Origin: Scheffersomyces stipitis CBS 6054
Taxonomy: Eukaryota > Ascomycota > Pichiomycetes > Serinales > Debaryomycetaceae
Assembly (NCBI RefSeq): GCF_000209165.1
Contig: NC_009045.1
Location: 620,001-684,000 of the forward strand
Direction of reading: 5' to 3'
Length of the DNA: 64,000 nt
Below are positions 9,876 to 20,522 of the stretch, in pieces; within the stretch, counting starts at the first letter, position 1; every line of letters starts with the position of its first letter. The notes under the pieces were generated by a model. The model was given only the letters and a program-made list of their open reading frames with translations, had not been told where the DNA came from and did no database searches. The translations under genes and the position numbers were made by a program.

Positions 9876-11234
9876 ATGTCCACTCGAATAATAGTGTTGC
9901 CTAGATTGAATAAGGTCAACAATTTTAATTTCTTCTTCAAGAATACTAAGAAGAAGTTACACGTAAATCAGAACTTCATAGCCAATCCATTTTTGGCCCT
10001 TTATGGTCGGAATTCCACAGTTTCAATAAGAGGCAGAGGTCTAAATCCCTCAGTATCAGCCAATGAGACTTCTGAATCAAATAAAGAAACTTCAAAAAAT
10101 TCGATACTCGAAGATGTTGCTACAAAAGTATTGAATTGCCAGGAACCAGAAGCTAAGCTGTCCCAGAAAACCAATTCCAGTCATATTCCATTCAAGGTTG
10201 TTCCTAGGGAGCCTTCAAAGTCTTCTGAAGCCAAATTTGCGACCCTTAGCACTATCCCAAATACATCAACGGACCTCCGTAGCAGAATCAATCCTTATAT
10301 TAAACTCACGAAGCCCAATTTGACTGTCCTTGTTACTCTAAGTTCAATATGTTCTTATGCGATTTCACCCTATTCAGTATCTTTAGGAGAGTTGGCATTT
10401 TTGACCATAGGGACAGCTTTGTGTTCCGGTGCTGCGAATGCTATTAATATGGGTAGAGAACCTGAGTTTGATAAGAAGATGCCCAGAACAGTTGGGAGAC
10501 CAGTCGTCCGTGGATTGGTTTCTCCAACGCAAGCCTATACTTTTGCTGCTGCAACAGGTACTATTGGATGCTCAATGCTTTGGATAGGAGTTAATCCCAC
10601 TGTTGCAATTCTTGGATTCACAAATTTGGTATTATATGCTTGGATTTATACATCACTTAAGCGAAGGTCTATTATCAACACTTGGGTTGGTGCTATTGTC
10701 GGTGCCATTCCTCCCTTGATGGGTTGGGCGGCCTCATCGCCTCTTTCACATCCTGGTGCTTGGTGTCTTGCTGGTTTGTTGTATGCTTGGCAATTTCCAC
10801 ATTTCAATGCATTATCTCATAACATTGCTGAGCAATATAAGCAAGCTGGGTATGTCATGACTGCTGCCGAAAACCCTAAATTGAATGCCCGAGTTGCTTT
10901 GCGCTACTCATTTTTGATGTTTCCATTGTGTTTCGGATTGACTTATTATGGTGTTACTGACTGGGTATTTCCTATTGATTCGGCTATTGCAAATGGTTGG
11001 TTAGCATACCTAGCCTTCCAATTCTGGAGACAACAGCAAAAAAACTACTCGGGTTCAAACCCAACAGCTGAAGGTTTGGCATTGGCAGGCACTCATGCAA
11101 AGAAATTGTTCTGGTGTTCGGTTTGGCATTTACCTGCTGTATTGATACTAGCCATGATTCATAAAAAAGGACAGTGGGACAGGTGGTTTAGATACTTGGG
11201 TCTAAATAGTGATGATGCCGTGTTGAGCTCATGA
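9876..11234 (+). CDS. COX10: Protohaem IX farnesyltransferase, mitochondrial (Cox10)
   Basis: This 452-residue UbiA-family prenyltransferase makes haem O from haem B, the first step of haem A synthesis for cytochrome c oxidase, in the mitochondrial inner membrane. The N-terminal ~140 residues are basic, Ser/Asn-rich and without acidic clusters near the start (MSTRIIVLPRLNKV), fitting a mitochondrial presequence. The enzyme core starts near residue 145 (YIKLTKPNLTVLVT). The polyprenyl-diphosphate-binding signature appears as NMGREPEFDKKMPRTVGRP around residues 190-208. The second conserved loop is YTSLKRRSIINTWVGAIVGAIPPLMGW, and several hydrophobic segments follow. The length is close to that of S. 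cerevisiae Cox10 (462 aa). Confidence 0.95.
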   Translation: MSTRIIVLPRLNKVNNFNFFFKNTKKKLHVNQNFIANPFLALYGRNSTVSIRGRGLNPSVSANETSESNKETSKNSILEDVATKVLNCQEPEAKLSQKTNSSHIPFKVVPREPSKSSEAKFATLSTIPNTSTDLRSRINPYIKLTKPNLTVLVTLSSICSYAISPYSVSLGELAFLTIGTALCSGAANAINMGREPEFDKKMPRTVGRPVVRGLVSPTQAYTFAAATGTIGCSMLWIGVNPTVAILGFTNLVLYAWIYTSLKRRSIINTWVGAIVGAIPPLMGWAASSPLSHPGAWCLAGLLYAWQFPHFNALSHNIAEQYKQAGYVMTAAENPKLNARVALRYSFLMFPLCFGLTYYGVTDWVFPIDSAIANGWLAYLAFQFWRQQQKNYSGSNPTAEGLALAGTHAKKLFWCSVWHLPAVLILAMIHKKGQWDRWFRYLGLNSDDAVLSS

Positions 11235-12152
11235 ATTTACTTGTACATATTCTAATACATTCAAATAACTTAAATTGTAAATGTAAGCTAGTTTAGAGGA
11301 AAGAGAATAAGATCTGTCCTAATTGTCCTCTCAAGGAGTTAAACGTATTACAATTATTTTCGGATAATTGCCCAAGCTTCCCTCAAATGAACATCAGATT
11401 TTCAAGAAATGATTCCTTAATTTTATGTCTATCTTTTCTATTGGAGTCCTGTAATGAATAAATGCATTATCTAAATAGAGACCCTGTGAGCTTCTCGTTT
11501 TATTGAAGTGTACTTCTTGTAGTGCCGATAAATATGATCAATTGTAAATGTACCCTTTTCACCGTTGATTAGTTGCTCCAGTATTTACGGCACTTCTAAT
11601 AAAAATATGAAAATGCGATTTCACGTTTTTTTCTGAGAATTGTTGCAAAAATCTTGCAATATGCTGACAAACTTCAACGAGGCACCAAGGGAATAAAATG
11701 TAATTCTGACTTTGGATCAACGATAAATTTTTCACTGAATACCCATATTACAGATACGGTTAATTTTGTCCGATAGTAGCTTAGTTTCAAGGCCATGTAC
11801 TTTCTGAGTATTGAAAATACATGCATCTACACCAGTTTGCAACGCTAGAACCACAATCATGCTTTTACAATCGTGTAACTGATCAAATGAAAGACTTCAA
11901 AGTTAGACATAGACATTCAGCGATCTAGTTGCAGTAAGCTTGGTCTAAGCAATTGGGGATCGAATTGTTCTCTTTGCAAATGAAAGATTCCAAGATTGCT
12001 GAAGCTTTCGGTTAACCACGAGTCTAATTGATGCTGCATATAGTCCATATATTTTTATTTTGATCAACCAATTTCGAAACGGAGACTCTCGAGTGTATTG
12101 AAGTAGTTCTTTCCATTTGGTAGCGGGCATTAGAAGAATACAGGCTGCAAAG
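11235..12152. other. Non-coding region between COX10 and the thioesterase gene
   Basis: About 0.9 kb holds the COX10 3' region and the promoter of the thioesterase gene. A minus-strand open frame (11945-12313) overlaps the start of the thioesterase gene and has no family resemblance. I see no tRNA or repeat here. Confidence 0.5.
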
Positions 12153-12854
12153 ATGGCCCTGCTAATTTCTGCTATTAGAATCAATGCCAGTCGCACTCCT
12201 GCTAAATCGGCACTTATCTTTGTCCACGGTCTTGGTGATTCTGGGGAAGGTTGGTCGTGGTTGCATCCTTTGGTGCAACAAAAGGGAATTATAAAAGATG
12301 CCGACAGCATCAACTATATATTCCCAAATGCTCCCAGTATCCCAATTACTGTTAATGGAGGATACGTGATGCCTTCATGGTTCGATATTTACGAATTTGG
12401 CAATCCTAATGCAAAACAGGATGAAGTTGGTTTCCTAAAGAGTTGCGACGTATTGAAAGCTCTAATCAAAGAACAAATAGATGTGCACAAGATCCCAGCC
12501 GAGAGGATAATCATTGGTGGATTCTCTCAGGGTGCTGCAATTTCTTTATCGACAATTGCTTTGTTGGACTTCAAAATAGGCGGAGTAGTAGCCTTATCTG
12601 GATTTTGTCCTATTAAGAGTTCAATTGAAAAGTTACACGATGGGAAGGATGCTAACTACAATACGCCGATTTTCCAAGGTCATGGTGTAATTGATCCTCT
12701 TATTCCTTGTAGTATGGGCAAGGAAACAAGTGAATTTTTCAAGTCCTTAGGATACCATAAACTAGAATTCAAAACTTATGATTATGTCGCTCACAGCACA
12801 GGCGAACAAGAGTTGATAGACTTCATGACTTTTGTTGGCACAATCCTCAATTAA
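12153..12854 (+). CDS. Acyl-protein thioesterase 1
   Basis: This 233-aa alpha/beta hydrolase is of the acyl-protein thioesterase/carboxylesterase family (S. cerevisiae YLR118C). It removes palmitate from cysteine residues of proteins such as G-protein alpha subunits and Ras. The oxyanion region FVHGLGDSGEGW is at about residues 23-34, the nucleophile elbow GGFSQG has Ser125, the acid is Asp181 (GHGVIDPLIP) and the base His214 (VAHS), so the triad is complete. The start was set at 12153 (MALLISAIRI). The frame is open 12 codons upstream to 12117, but family members begin close to the first strand. No signal peptide is seen, consistent with a cytosolic enzyme. Confidence 0.92.
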   Translation: MALLISAIRINASRTPAKSALIFVHGLGDSGEGWSWLHPLVQQKGIIKDADSINYIFPNAPSIPITVNGGYVMPSWFDIYEFGNPNAKQDEVGFLKSCDVLKALIKEQIDVHKIPAERIIIGGFSQGAAISLSTIALLDFKIGGVVALSGFCPIKSSIEKLHDGKDANYNTPIFQGHGVIDPLIPCSMGKETSEFFKSLGYHKLEFKTYDYVAHSTGEQELIDFMTFVGTILN

Positions 12855-13024
12855 GTATATATTCCATATAGCTTAAACTTCTTTTTTGATAAGAGCATAC
12901 TGCAACGGAAATACATTCAAGATCGCCTGCATATAAACATGACAACACATTAATTGGATATATTTGTTCATTATTGGAAATTACAATTCTCCATAAGGTT
13001 CCTTTAGAAACCCCCAAGCTAGTC

Positions 13025-16000
13025 ATGGAGCCGAGCAAACTCCCGAATAGCTTCACAAGGGCAATTCCTTCCTTTGTTTTAAGAAAGGGTGGCGACCAAT
13101 CGCAATTGTCTTCTAAAGATAAAAGATATGTTCAACAGATCGAAAAGGTGTTGACATCTTTTGACACTTTAGACGAATGGGCGGACTACATAGCGTTTCT
13201 TTCAAGACTCCTGAAAGCGTTGCAGTTGACAGAAGACCCCAATATGTATCATACAGTTAAGTGGATTCCATATCCTTCTCAAGTGGCGAATAAATTATCT
13301 CTTTGTTTATCATCAAGACTACCCAGTGGTGTGCACCAGAAGACATTAAGCATTTATGAGACTATTTTCAATGCATTGACTCCCGATACACTCAATAAAG
13401 AACTTTCAATATGGTTGCCAGGTTTATTACCCGTTCTTTCATATTGTTCTATACTGGTTAAGCCACAATTCATCAGAATATTGAAGAATATTATCCTTCC
13501 AACTATCAACAGTATTAGTTTGAAAATGGTTACGAAGCCACTCATTTTGTGTTTACTACCAGGTTTAGATGACGAAAATTCAGAGGCCTTCAACGATATA
13601 TTGGATTTAATGGATTCATTCAAATTGAAGCTTAATGATGACACCCATTTCTGGCAATGTATGTTCCGTTGCATAATTAGTAATCCTGAAAAAAGACTAG
13701 GGTCATTGTTCTGGTGCAACAGGAGATTGCCAGTTTTCACGTCACTAAAAGAAAACGATACGGTGTACTTTTCTGAGGAGGCGAGGTCTTGTCTATCACC
13801 GGACCCTGGCCTCTTGATTAGAGCATTTGCTACTTCCATCAATTCTCTGACGACACTTAATACTGCAAGTGACATAATCGTTGTCAGAGGCTTTTTCGAT
13901 ATATTGTTGTCACATTTGCCATTAGATAGTGATGCATTTGAGAGGCTTGTATCAGTGAAAGATAAGGAGTTGTTAATAATGGCTTGTTGTAGAGTGACGC
14001 TAAAAAAAGACATGAGTTTAAACAGAAGGTTATGGAATTTGTTCTTGGGTCCTGAAGTCGATCCTGACCATTCGTTTTCTATGTCCAGATCCACATATTT
14101 TGAGCTGTATGCCTTAACAGATTTGAATTCTGGGTTATTGAAGTTGGTGAACAGCGACGATACGAAATCAATTGTTGACGGCTTCCGAATCGCTCAATTA
14201 ATCTTAATGGACAAGTGGGAAATCAGCAACTTGCTTACACCTAAATTGTTTTCACCATTCTTGACGAAATGCTACGATAATAGAGATGATGACGTAATTT
14301 TGAAAGCTGCCCAATCCTTTTTTGATGGAATAGAATCTTCTTACATTTGGAATGATATCATAAACATTTTAGTGGAAAATAACTCTACAAAATTGGATCT
14401 TCTTGAATTTGTCTTGCGGACTTTTAATTTCAATGAAGAAGAAATGATTACAGTGCACGCTCCTCTTGCTATCCTATGCTTACTCACTAATTCCGAACTT
14501 AGCTTGGAACGTCTAAATATACTTGAATTATTATTTGGTTTGGTTCCACCTCGTGCATATTCCCCAATTGAAGATGTATCCGAGGCAAATTATTCGGAAG
14601 AGAAAATAGTTGACCTAGTTAAGGATTACTACCACAGGCGTATATCTGACGATACTATCGAGTTTCCAATTTCAAAAGGTGGATTATCATACACTATTCT
14701 ACTATTAGTAGGAAGTATGTTCGTTAAATATATCCTGGAAGAGAAGAAATGCCTCAGGCTTTCTACTATTTTATGTGAAATGTTTTATAACATTCCAAAT
14801 ATAGAGGCTGGAACATTGTCAACCATAAATCTTATCGATGCCATGCTCGCTTTAGATATTACCAATGATTTATCAGATCTGGCTACTAAGCAAAAGAACT
14901 TATTGGTTGCGTTTGGAATTTCTAAGGTGTTCAGTTACCTTTCCAAGTCAATTGCCGAACTTCAAAGAAAAAAACTCTTAAAGATTATTTTGACAAACAT
15001 CTGGTCATCTATACATTCCCCATGTCCGGCAAACCATCAAGTCGAAGCGGTAAAGACCATTTATGAATTGGAATTGTCTTGTTCAAATCACAATATCGAG
15101 GCTGGAGTGTTTGATCTTTTGAAGAAATTACCAAGATCCAGCAGAGTTCGAGCATTCGAGACTCTCTGGACTCACTCAACATCTTTTAGCGAGGGAGATT
15201 CAATTCTAATTCGGCCGATGCAATTAATTTTGGATGATTTACATGATGAGGATAGTCCAAATTATTTAGGGATAAAGAATTTTGTACGTTTGGCTATTAA
15301 GAATGGTTCAGCAAACCGATTGCTTAAACTTACAACGAACCCTTTGCTTGATTTTGACTTTATGATGGGTAACAGATCTGAACTACGTTCAGATGATGAT
15401 TTGGCACAGTTTTCGTACCACTTGGACTCACTAGTTAATGTTGTAAATTCCAATGGGAAACCCTTGAGAGAAGCCTGCAGTAATGAATTTGCAGTTTTGG
15501 ATAACAGTGCAAAGTTGAGCCTAGTGAAGTCCAATAATTGGGACATATCAACATATAAATCTTTGCTACTCTCTGTCATTGACAAATTTATGAAGCTTCA
15601 GTTGAATAAGTCAATTTTGCTGGACAGAAAAGCTTTGAGGCTGTACTATGATTGTATTACCAATTTACTAAAATTGTTGACACAATTAATCACTGGAAAT
15701 GAAAGCAATTTCGCTGACAAGTTCCACTTGCTTATTCAGGTTTGCAGTTACTACATGCACCTTCGAAATCTAGATACAGATATTTTAGAGCTTATTCAGA
15801 CGAAGTTTTTGAGTTGCATTTTTCACTTCTTGGAGTTATCCGAGGAATTGAAAATAAACTTGAATTTGCTTCATGTTTCAGACGAAGATAAAGAGCCATT
15901 ATTGGTAAATTTCATCATTCAAGGAATTCAGAAGTCGAAATCATCATTGCTTTTGGAAAGTTGGATATCTTTATTGACGAGGTCCCTCTACCTTTTTAAC

Positions 16001-18118
16001 GAGTCTGTTTTCAGTGTCTTATTGCAGCTAAATGATTCTCTTATATCCAAGACTGACTACTTCTTCAAGAAATTAACAAATTTTGAGCACTTCGATGAAT
16101 CAGAAGATATGGAGGTGTCAATGAATATCTTGATTTCTGGGTTGGAGGATCTCTTATCAATCAGTCATAGCTTCTTGCTTACATCTAAGTTGAGGGCTAA
16201 TGTAGATAAATCATATCATACTAACGCTGAATCTGGATTCTTGAACACAGTTATTCTGGGTGTTTTTCTGATAGAGTCTCCAGCAATAAGAACAATAGAG
16301 CAGAATAAACTATATTCCATATTACTATCTTTCCAAGATTCTGTGAATTTATGCTTCCAAATCTGGAACTGGTCTGATTCTAAACCACAAATAGAGCCTA
16401 ATTGCACAATTATTGCAGATAGGTCGTTGACTTATGTTGGACATAAGCTCAAATTTCGGGCCCGGAAGTTGCTAGAGTCCCTCATGGATTTGGAAAAACA
16501 AGAAGTAATAGAAACATTGGTTTCCATTTCACCTACAATGTCTCCTGCAATCAAGTTACTCAACATTTTAGATGGGGGAAGATCTCAGGTTACCTTGCCA
16601 TTCATTTTTGACTCTATTGTTTCCAGATGTAATCCTCAACTTTTGGAAGAGTCCCGTAGGGCGTCTTTGAATATTCCAATTTCCGAGAAAGCGTTGTCGA
16701 AGTTTTTGGTCGAATATTTTCAATCTATTGACAATGATACCATTATTGACGTATGGGCACCTTCTATTCAATTTTTAAGGGATTCTTTGTCTCACAGTGT
16801 GAAATACCACACTATATACCCTGACTGCTTGAAGATTTGTGACATTCTTTCTCAAAAAGCCAACAACTCAAAATTGCGAGAACAAAGAAAGTATAGAAAG
16901 GAACTCTCCGATGTATTCATTAAATTATTCAATAATACTGTCAGTAGTAAATCAGCTGGAATGACTCAAGATTTGGATAGAGAAAGCGATGATGAAGATA
17001 GCAAAGTTCCAAGCAAAATTGAAATCCCATTAGTTCAGCTTGATGATGTTTTGGATTCTCTCAATGTTGTGATTCCAAACTTGGACACCATTATTGAAGA
17101 CTCTGATAAGGCTTCTTCTTGTATCAATACTCTCATTTCTCATTTGATATCTCCTCAGATAAAAGCCAAAAAAGTTGACGAAGTATCTTTGAAGGCTCTT
17201 ACGCTTTTAGATATTGTTGGTAAATTTCATCCTAATAGATCATGGAAAGTACTTGTATATGATTCATTTATGGATCAAAGCTTTTTCAATTCAAATTCCA
17301 ATAAGTTCAAGTTTTGGGATTCAATTATTGGAAGTTGGATATCCAATGAAAAGGAAAAATTTACAGAGATGATACAAAAGATTACCCCTACTGTTGCATC
17401 AACTTCGAGTAACCTTTTTATTTGGAATGAAAACTCAGAAGTTGATCTCAAAATCAATACAATCAAGAGAATTACATATTTGATAGTAGTTCAACCAATT
17501 GATTATTTCCTCAATCAATTGGATGACCTTTTTGATAGAATCGAGTATTCGCTCAACACCTCTTGTCCTCCAAGCTACAATTCCCAGATTACAACATTGC
17601 TAAGAGCAATTACTCTCAAGTTTAGTGAATTGCATTTGCTCCCTCATTGGACAATAATAACTCAGGAATTATCCTCCATATTGGAACCTTTCTGTGGGAG
17701 GAACTCCAAAGAGCTAAGAAATATATCAGACGATAACTTGAAATTGCTTTTGTTTGGTTGCAAATTATTAGACCAGTTATTGCTATTGGGCTACGATGAA
17801 TTTAATTTGAACGAGTGGCTCTTTGTCTCAAGCAGTCCCGAAATTATCGCAAATGGTACGAAGAGCAATATTATTGCTCTTGTAGATAGAATTGCTAATG
17901 AAAGCGATTTATTCTTCTCAAAAGAAGAATCTATCAGGATTGAGCAACCACAAGGTACTCTTTTACCGCTACTTAGAGGAATAACAAGTATCTCGAGTGT
18001 TGTTAATTTGAGACAATTTTTTGAGTCCTTTAGTTTGATCAACTATGAGAGAACCTTTGGTTTGAGTGAAGTAGATATTGATACCTGTCTACTTGATATA
18101 CAAAATGATCTTAAGTAG
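13025..18118 (+). CDS. DOP1: Dopey-family protein Dop1
   Basis: The 1697-aa product is almost exactly the length of S. cerevisiae Dop1 (about 1698 aa). The Dopey N-terminal domain opens with FVLRKGGDQSQLSSKDKRYVQQIEKVLTSFDTLDEW, followed by SQVANKLSLCLSSRLPSGVHQKTLSIYETIF, both hallmarks of the family. The rest is long alpha-helical, HEAT-like sequence with an acidic disordered patch near residues 1320-1340. Dop1 works with the P4-ATPase Neo1 and Mon2 in endosome-Golgi membrane traffic and is essential in yeast. The start is placed at the ATG at 13025 (MEPSKLPNS); the frame is open 17 codons upstream, but without family support. The previous gene ends about 170 bp away. Confidence 0.94.
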   Translation: MEPSKLPNSFTRAIPSFVLRKGGDQSQLSSKDKRYVQQIEKVLTSFDTLDEWADYIAFLSRLLKALQLTEDPNMYHTVKWIPYPSQVANKLSLCLSSRLPSGVHQKTLSIYETIFNALTPDTLNKELSIWLPGLLPVLSYCSILVKPQFIRILKNIILPTINSISLKMVTKPLILCLLPGLDDENSEAFNDILDLMDSFKLKLNDDTHFWQCMFRCIISNPEKRLGSLFWCNRRLPVFTSLKENDTVYFSEEARSCLSPDPGLLIRAFATSINSLTTLNTASDIIVVRGFFDILLSHLPLDSDAFERLVSVKDKELLIMACCRVTLKKDMSLNRRLWNLFLGPEVDPDHSFSMSRSTYFELYALTDLNSGLLKLVNSDDTKSIVDGFRIAQLILMDKWEISNLLTPKLFSPFLTKCYDNRDDDVILKAAQSFFDGIESSYIWNDIINILVENNSTKLDLLEFVLRTFNFNEEEMITVHAPLAILCLLTNSELSLERLNILELLFGLVPPRAYSPIEDVSEANYSEEKIVDLVKDYYHRRISDDTIEFPISKGGLSYTILLLVGSMFVKYILEEKKCLRLSTILCEMFYNIPNIEAGTLSTINLIDAMLALDITNDLSDLATKQKNLLVAFGISKVFSYLSKSIAELQRKKLLKIILTNIWSSIHSPCPANHQVEAVKTIYELELSCSNHNIEAGVFDLLKKLPRSSRVRAFETLWTHSTSFSEGDSILIRPMQLILDDLHDEDSPNYLGIKNFVRLAIKNGSANRLLKLTTNPLLDFDFMMGNRSELRSDDDLAQFSYHLDSLVNVVNSNGKPLREACSNEFAVLDNSAKLSLVKSNNWDISTYKSLLLSVIDKFMKLQLNKSILLDRKALRLYYDCITNLLKLLTQLITGNESNFADKFHLLIQVCSYYMHLRNLDTDILELIQTKFLSCIFHFLELSEELKINLNLLHVSDEDKEPLLVNFIIQGIQKSKSSLLLESWISLLTRSLYLFNESVFSVLLQLNDSLISKTDYFFKKLTNFEHFDESEDMEVSMNILISGLEDLLSISHSFLLTSKLRANVDKSYHTNAESGFLNTVILGVFLIESPAIRTIEQNKLYSILLSFQDSVNLCFQIWNWSDSKPQIEPNCTIIADRSLTYVGHKLKFRARKLLESLMDLEKQEVIETLVSISPTMSPAIKLLNILDGGRSQVTLPFIFDSIVSRCNPQLLEESRRASLNIPISEKALSKFLVEYFQSIDNDTIIDVWAPSIQFLRDSLSHSVKYHTIYPDCLKICDILSQKANNSKLREQRKYRKELSDVFIKLFNNTVSSKSAGMTQDLDRESDDEDSKVPSKIEIPLVQLDDVLDSLNVVIPNLDTIIEDSDKASSCINTLISHLISPQIKAKKVDEVSLKALTLLDIVGKFHPNRSWKVLVYDSFMDQSFFNSNSNKFKFWDSIIGSWISNEKEKFTEMIQKITPTVASTSSNLFIWNENSEVDLKINTIKRITYLIVVQPIDYFLNQLDDLFDRIEYSLNTSCPPSYNSQITTLLRAITLKFSELHLLPHWTIITQELSSILEPFCGRNSKELRNISDDNLKLLLFGCKLLDQLLLLGYDEFNLNEWLFVSSSPEIIANGTKSNIIALVDRIANESDLFFSKEESIRIEQPQGTLLPLLRGITSISSVVNLRQFFESFSLINYERTFGLSEVDIDTCLLDIQNDLK

Positions 18119-18240
18119 TACTTTCGCAGTCAAAATTACGCCAGTAAAGATTTATACAGTTCACAAAATATATTAGAAATTACCAACGCGTGTAGTACTT
18201 TTAGGATGAATAACATTGATAAGGGCTGACTTTCCATAGC

Positions 18241-19398
18241 ATGAATGCCTATGCAAATCCCCCATTGACAGACGGAGCGATACGAACGTCATTGTCTGAT
18301 GATAATGGGAGTTTTGAGGACGAAGAATTTGATGACACAGGAATGGAATTTGAGTCTCCAAGCAAAGACATAGTTCAGCTGAAATGTTCTACAGATGATC
18401 GGACTAATGCAGAATTGACCAATGGGCCCGAAATCAGCGAACGCATCTCCTCTTTACCAAAAACTAGGGAGAGTCGTTTAATGTTCCAGGCGAAGAGTAT
18501 GACAACACACAGACGTCAGCCTATGAATTCATCCTCAAACAGTAATTACTTCGGTTACTCGGACGAAGAGCAGAGAACCATTATTCGACAGAATGAATTG
18601 GTTTCTTCTCCGCGAGACAGACCTAATGGGTTCGCCATTAGGGGAAGGCAACCTTCTCATTCACATGTTTCACCTTCTTCGAGATTGAAATTTAACAACA
18701 TTTTGGACACTCTAGCAAGTTCTCCTAGCAAAATAAAGAGCAACAATAGATTGGAGAAGCTGTCTTGGAACACTGAAAGGATGCCGAATAGTGAAATTGA
18801 AGGTGGACGTGATACGAGTCCACAAAAAGCTTCACATGAATTGATCGCCACAAAATGGAACACGTCAGTAGATCTGCCATATCGTGTAAAAGTCCAGCCT
18901 ACAAGGCTGATAATCAATGATGAAATATCAAGAGATAGTATTATTGAGAAAGTTAACCTTACGTTGGATTCTCTCAGCACTTCAATTAGAAAAACGAAGA
19001 CGATTAACCCTGATATTACTTCTACGCCCAAATCAAATTCTAAGGATATTAAGCTGGCCGCCCCATCGAACAGTTTACAATCTGAATTTGTCGACCATTT
19101 CTTGAGGAGTCCAGAACCCACGTTGTTCAAGTCTAATTCCGGAAAAAACCATGAATTCGAATCAAATACTTGCGGAAGCGGTACATGGCCCAGTGATAAA
19201 TGGTTGAAGTTGCGAAAGATAGTAAAACTGAGGTCAATTACAAGACTGGAAGCTATTGGAAGTACTTTTCTTCTTCAGGAGCTTGATTGTTCAAAAAAAG
19301 AACTTACATTAAGGTATGACTTCTTGCAACAGCTTCCGAAAAAGAAATCCCGAAGTAAAAGAATGAGTAGAGTAGAAAAGGAGACTCTTTACAAATAG
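18241..19398 (+). CDS. Uncharacterised disordered protein
   Basis: I do not recognise this 385-aa protein. About the first 310 residues are polar and low in hydrophobics, rich in Ser, Asn, Arg and Asp, with several Ser-Pro motifs (SSPRDRP, SSPSK, TSPQK, RSPEP) that look like proline-directed kinase sites. Only the last ~70 residues look folded: a Trp-containing helix (WPSDKWLKLRKIVKL), a short acidic helix (LLQELDCSKKELTLRYDFLQQL) and a very basic tail (KKKSRSKRM). This C-terminal block is likely the conserved part. The architecture suggests a regulatory or scaffold protein, possibly under cell-cycle kinase control, but that is inference. It lies 122 bp after DOP1 on the same strand and converges on ESF2. 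Confidence 0.75.
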   Translation: MNAYANPPLTDGAIRTSLSDDNGSFEDEEFDDTGMEFESPSKDIVQLKCSTDDRTNAELTNGPEISERISSLPKTRESRLMFQAKSMTTHRRQPMNSSSNSNYFGYSDEEQRTIIRQNELVSSPRDRPNGFAIRGRQPSHSHVSPSSRLKFNNILDTLASSPSKIKSNNRLEKLSWNTERMPNSEIEGGRDTSPQKASHELIATKWNTSVDLPYRVKVQPTRLIINDEISRDSIIEKVNLTLDSLSTSIRKTKTINPDITSTPKSNSKDIKLAAPSNSLQSEFVDHFLRSPEPTLFKSNSGKNHEFESNTCGSGTWPSDKWLKLRKIVKLRSITRLEAIGSTFLLQELDCSKKELTLRYDFLQQLPKKKSRSKRMSRVEKETLYK

Positions 19399-19478
19399 AA
19401 ACCTGTATAACAATTGTATAATTGCACTATGTACTTTAATCATTGAATCACCGCGAATCTGCGTTCGCTATTCCCTTC

Positions 19479-20522
19479 TCAAAACACCTTTGACAAAACA
19501 TCACTTAACTTGCGATCAGGCTGGGCTCTTGCTTTGAGTTCTTCATCGGCATCGGCCCTTGTGCTAGTGACTTTTCTTTGTTTGAAACTTCTGCGTATAT
19601 GTGAATCCGACTCATGTTCAGGGTCTCTTTCCTTTCTTTTCCTCTGTATGGTAGAAACTAGTTTCGACTTCTCAACGTTGTTCACAAAAGTCTTGTTCAA
19701 CTTTTGTTGTTGTGATAACTCTAGAGACAATTTTGCCTGCCTTACTTCGTTCTCCTTAGCAATCTGTTGCGTTAAATCAAACCACTTGAACCCCGACAAA
19801 TATTTCATGTTGATGACATCATCGTAATAATAAGACGTCTTTCTTCCGCCTAACTTATTAGCATTAAGGGTACTAGCACACATCTTGGCGTCTTTTTTAT
19901 TTACAAATTCTACCCAACCTTCAGTAAAATTCTTCTTTTTATTACCACCATACTTTACCCTCTTGTGATATATTGCTGAGTCTTCAGGCTTCAAGAACAA
20001 ACGATCAATCTTACCAAATCTAGATAGTATTGACCTCAATGTTGCAGGTTTCATGTAGGGTGGAATTCGAGACAAGTAACAGACGCCTGTTCTCTTTATT
20101 CTCTTTTGCTCTTTCTGCAACTGCCTAGATGTTAATTTTTTTATTTTTCCATTTTTTCTTTCGCTGGTTGAATCAACGTCACCCACTTCAATAGATTCTC
20201 CCATATCAAAATTTCTCATACCGTCACCATCGATATAATCGTCCACTTCTTCTTCATTTTCATTTTCAAAGTTATCTGCATCATCTTCTTCATCCTCTTT
20301 ATCTTCTTCATCTTCTTCATCTTCATCGTCAACTTGCTCGTCTTCGTCTTCGTCTTCGTCTTGGTATAATTTGTCCCTAATCCTCTGTACTCTTATGTTA
20401 GGAAATACGTTTTCTACGTCAGACTCTGAATCTGAATCATATTCAAATCCCAGTTCAGTATCCCTTGTTATAATTGAATGTTTATCATGGATAGCTGATG
20501 TTTTAGTTATTCTTTTGGACAT
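19479..20522 (-). CDS. ESF2: 18S rRNA factor Esf2 (ABT1 family)
   Basis: The 347-residue protein carries an N-terminal acidic region (long Glu/Asp runs at about residues 50-95) and an RRM-like domain at about residues 144-235, starting GVCYLSRIPPYMKPATLRSILSRFG and including the conserved TEGWVEFVNKKDAKMCASTLNA. A helical tail with FKWFDLTQQIAKENEVRQAKLSLELSQ follows. These are hallmarks of Esf2/ABT1, a nucleolar small-subunit processome component that stimulates the RNA helicase Dbp8 (S. cerevisiae Esf2 is 316 aa). It shares a divergent promoter with RIX7, another ribosome-assembly gene. Confidence 0.94.
   Translation of the reverse strand: MSKRITKTSAIHDKHSIITRDTELGFEYDSDSESDVENVFPNIRVQRIRDKLYQDEDEDEDEQVDDEDEEDEEDKEDEEDDADNFENENEEEVDDYIDGDGMRNFDMGESIEVGDVDSTSERKNGKIKKLTSRQLQKEQKRIKRTGVCYLSRIPPYMKPATLRSILSRFGKIDRLFLKPEDSAIYHKRVKYGGNKKKNFTEGWVEFVNKKDAKMCASTLNANKLGGRKTSYYYDDVINMKYLSGFKWFDLTQQIAKENEVRQAKLSLELSQQQKLNKTFVNNVEKSKLVSTIQRKRKERDPEHESDSHIRRSFKQRKVTSTRADADEELKARAQPDRKLSDVLSKVF

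Noticed and set aside
13354..14094. Long minus-strand open frames inside DOP1
   Set aside because: They are shadows of the conserved plus-strand DOP1 frame with no independent coding character.
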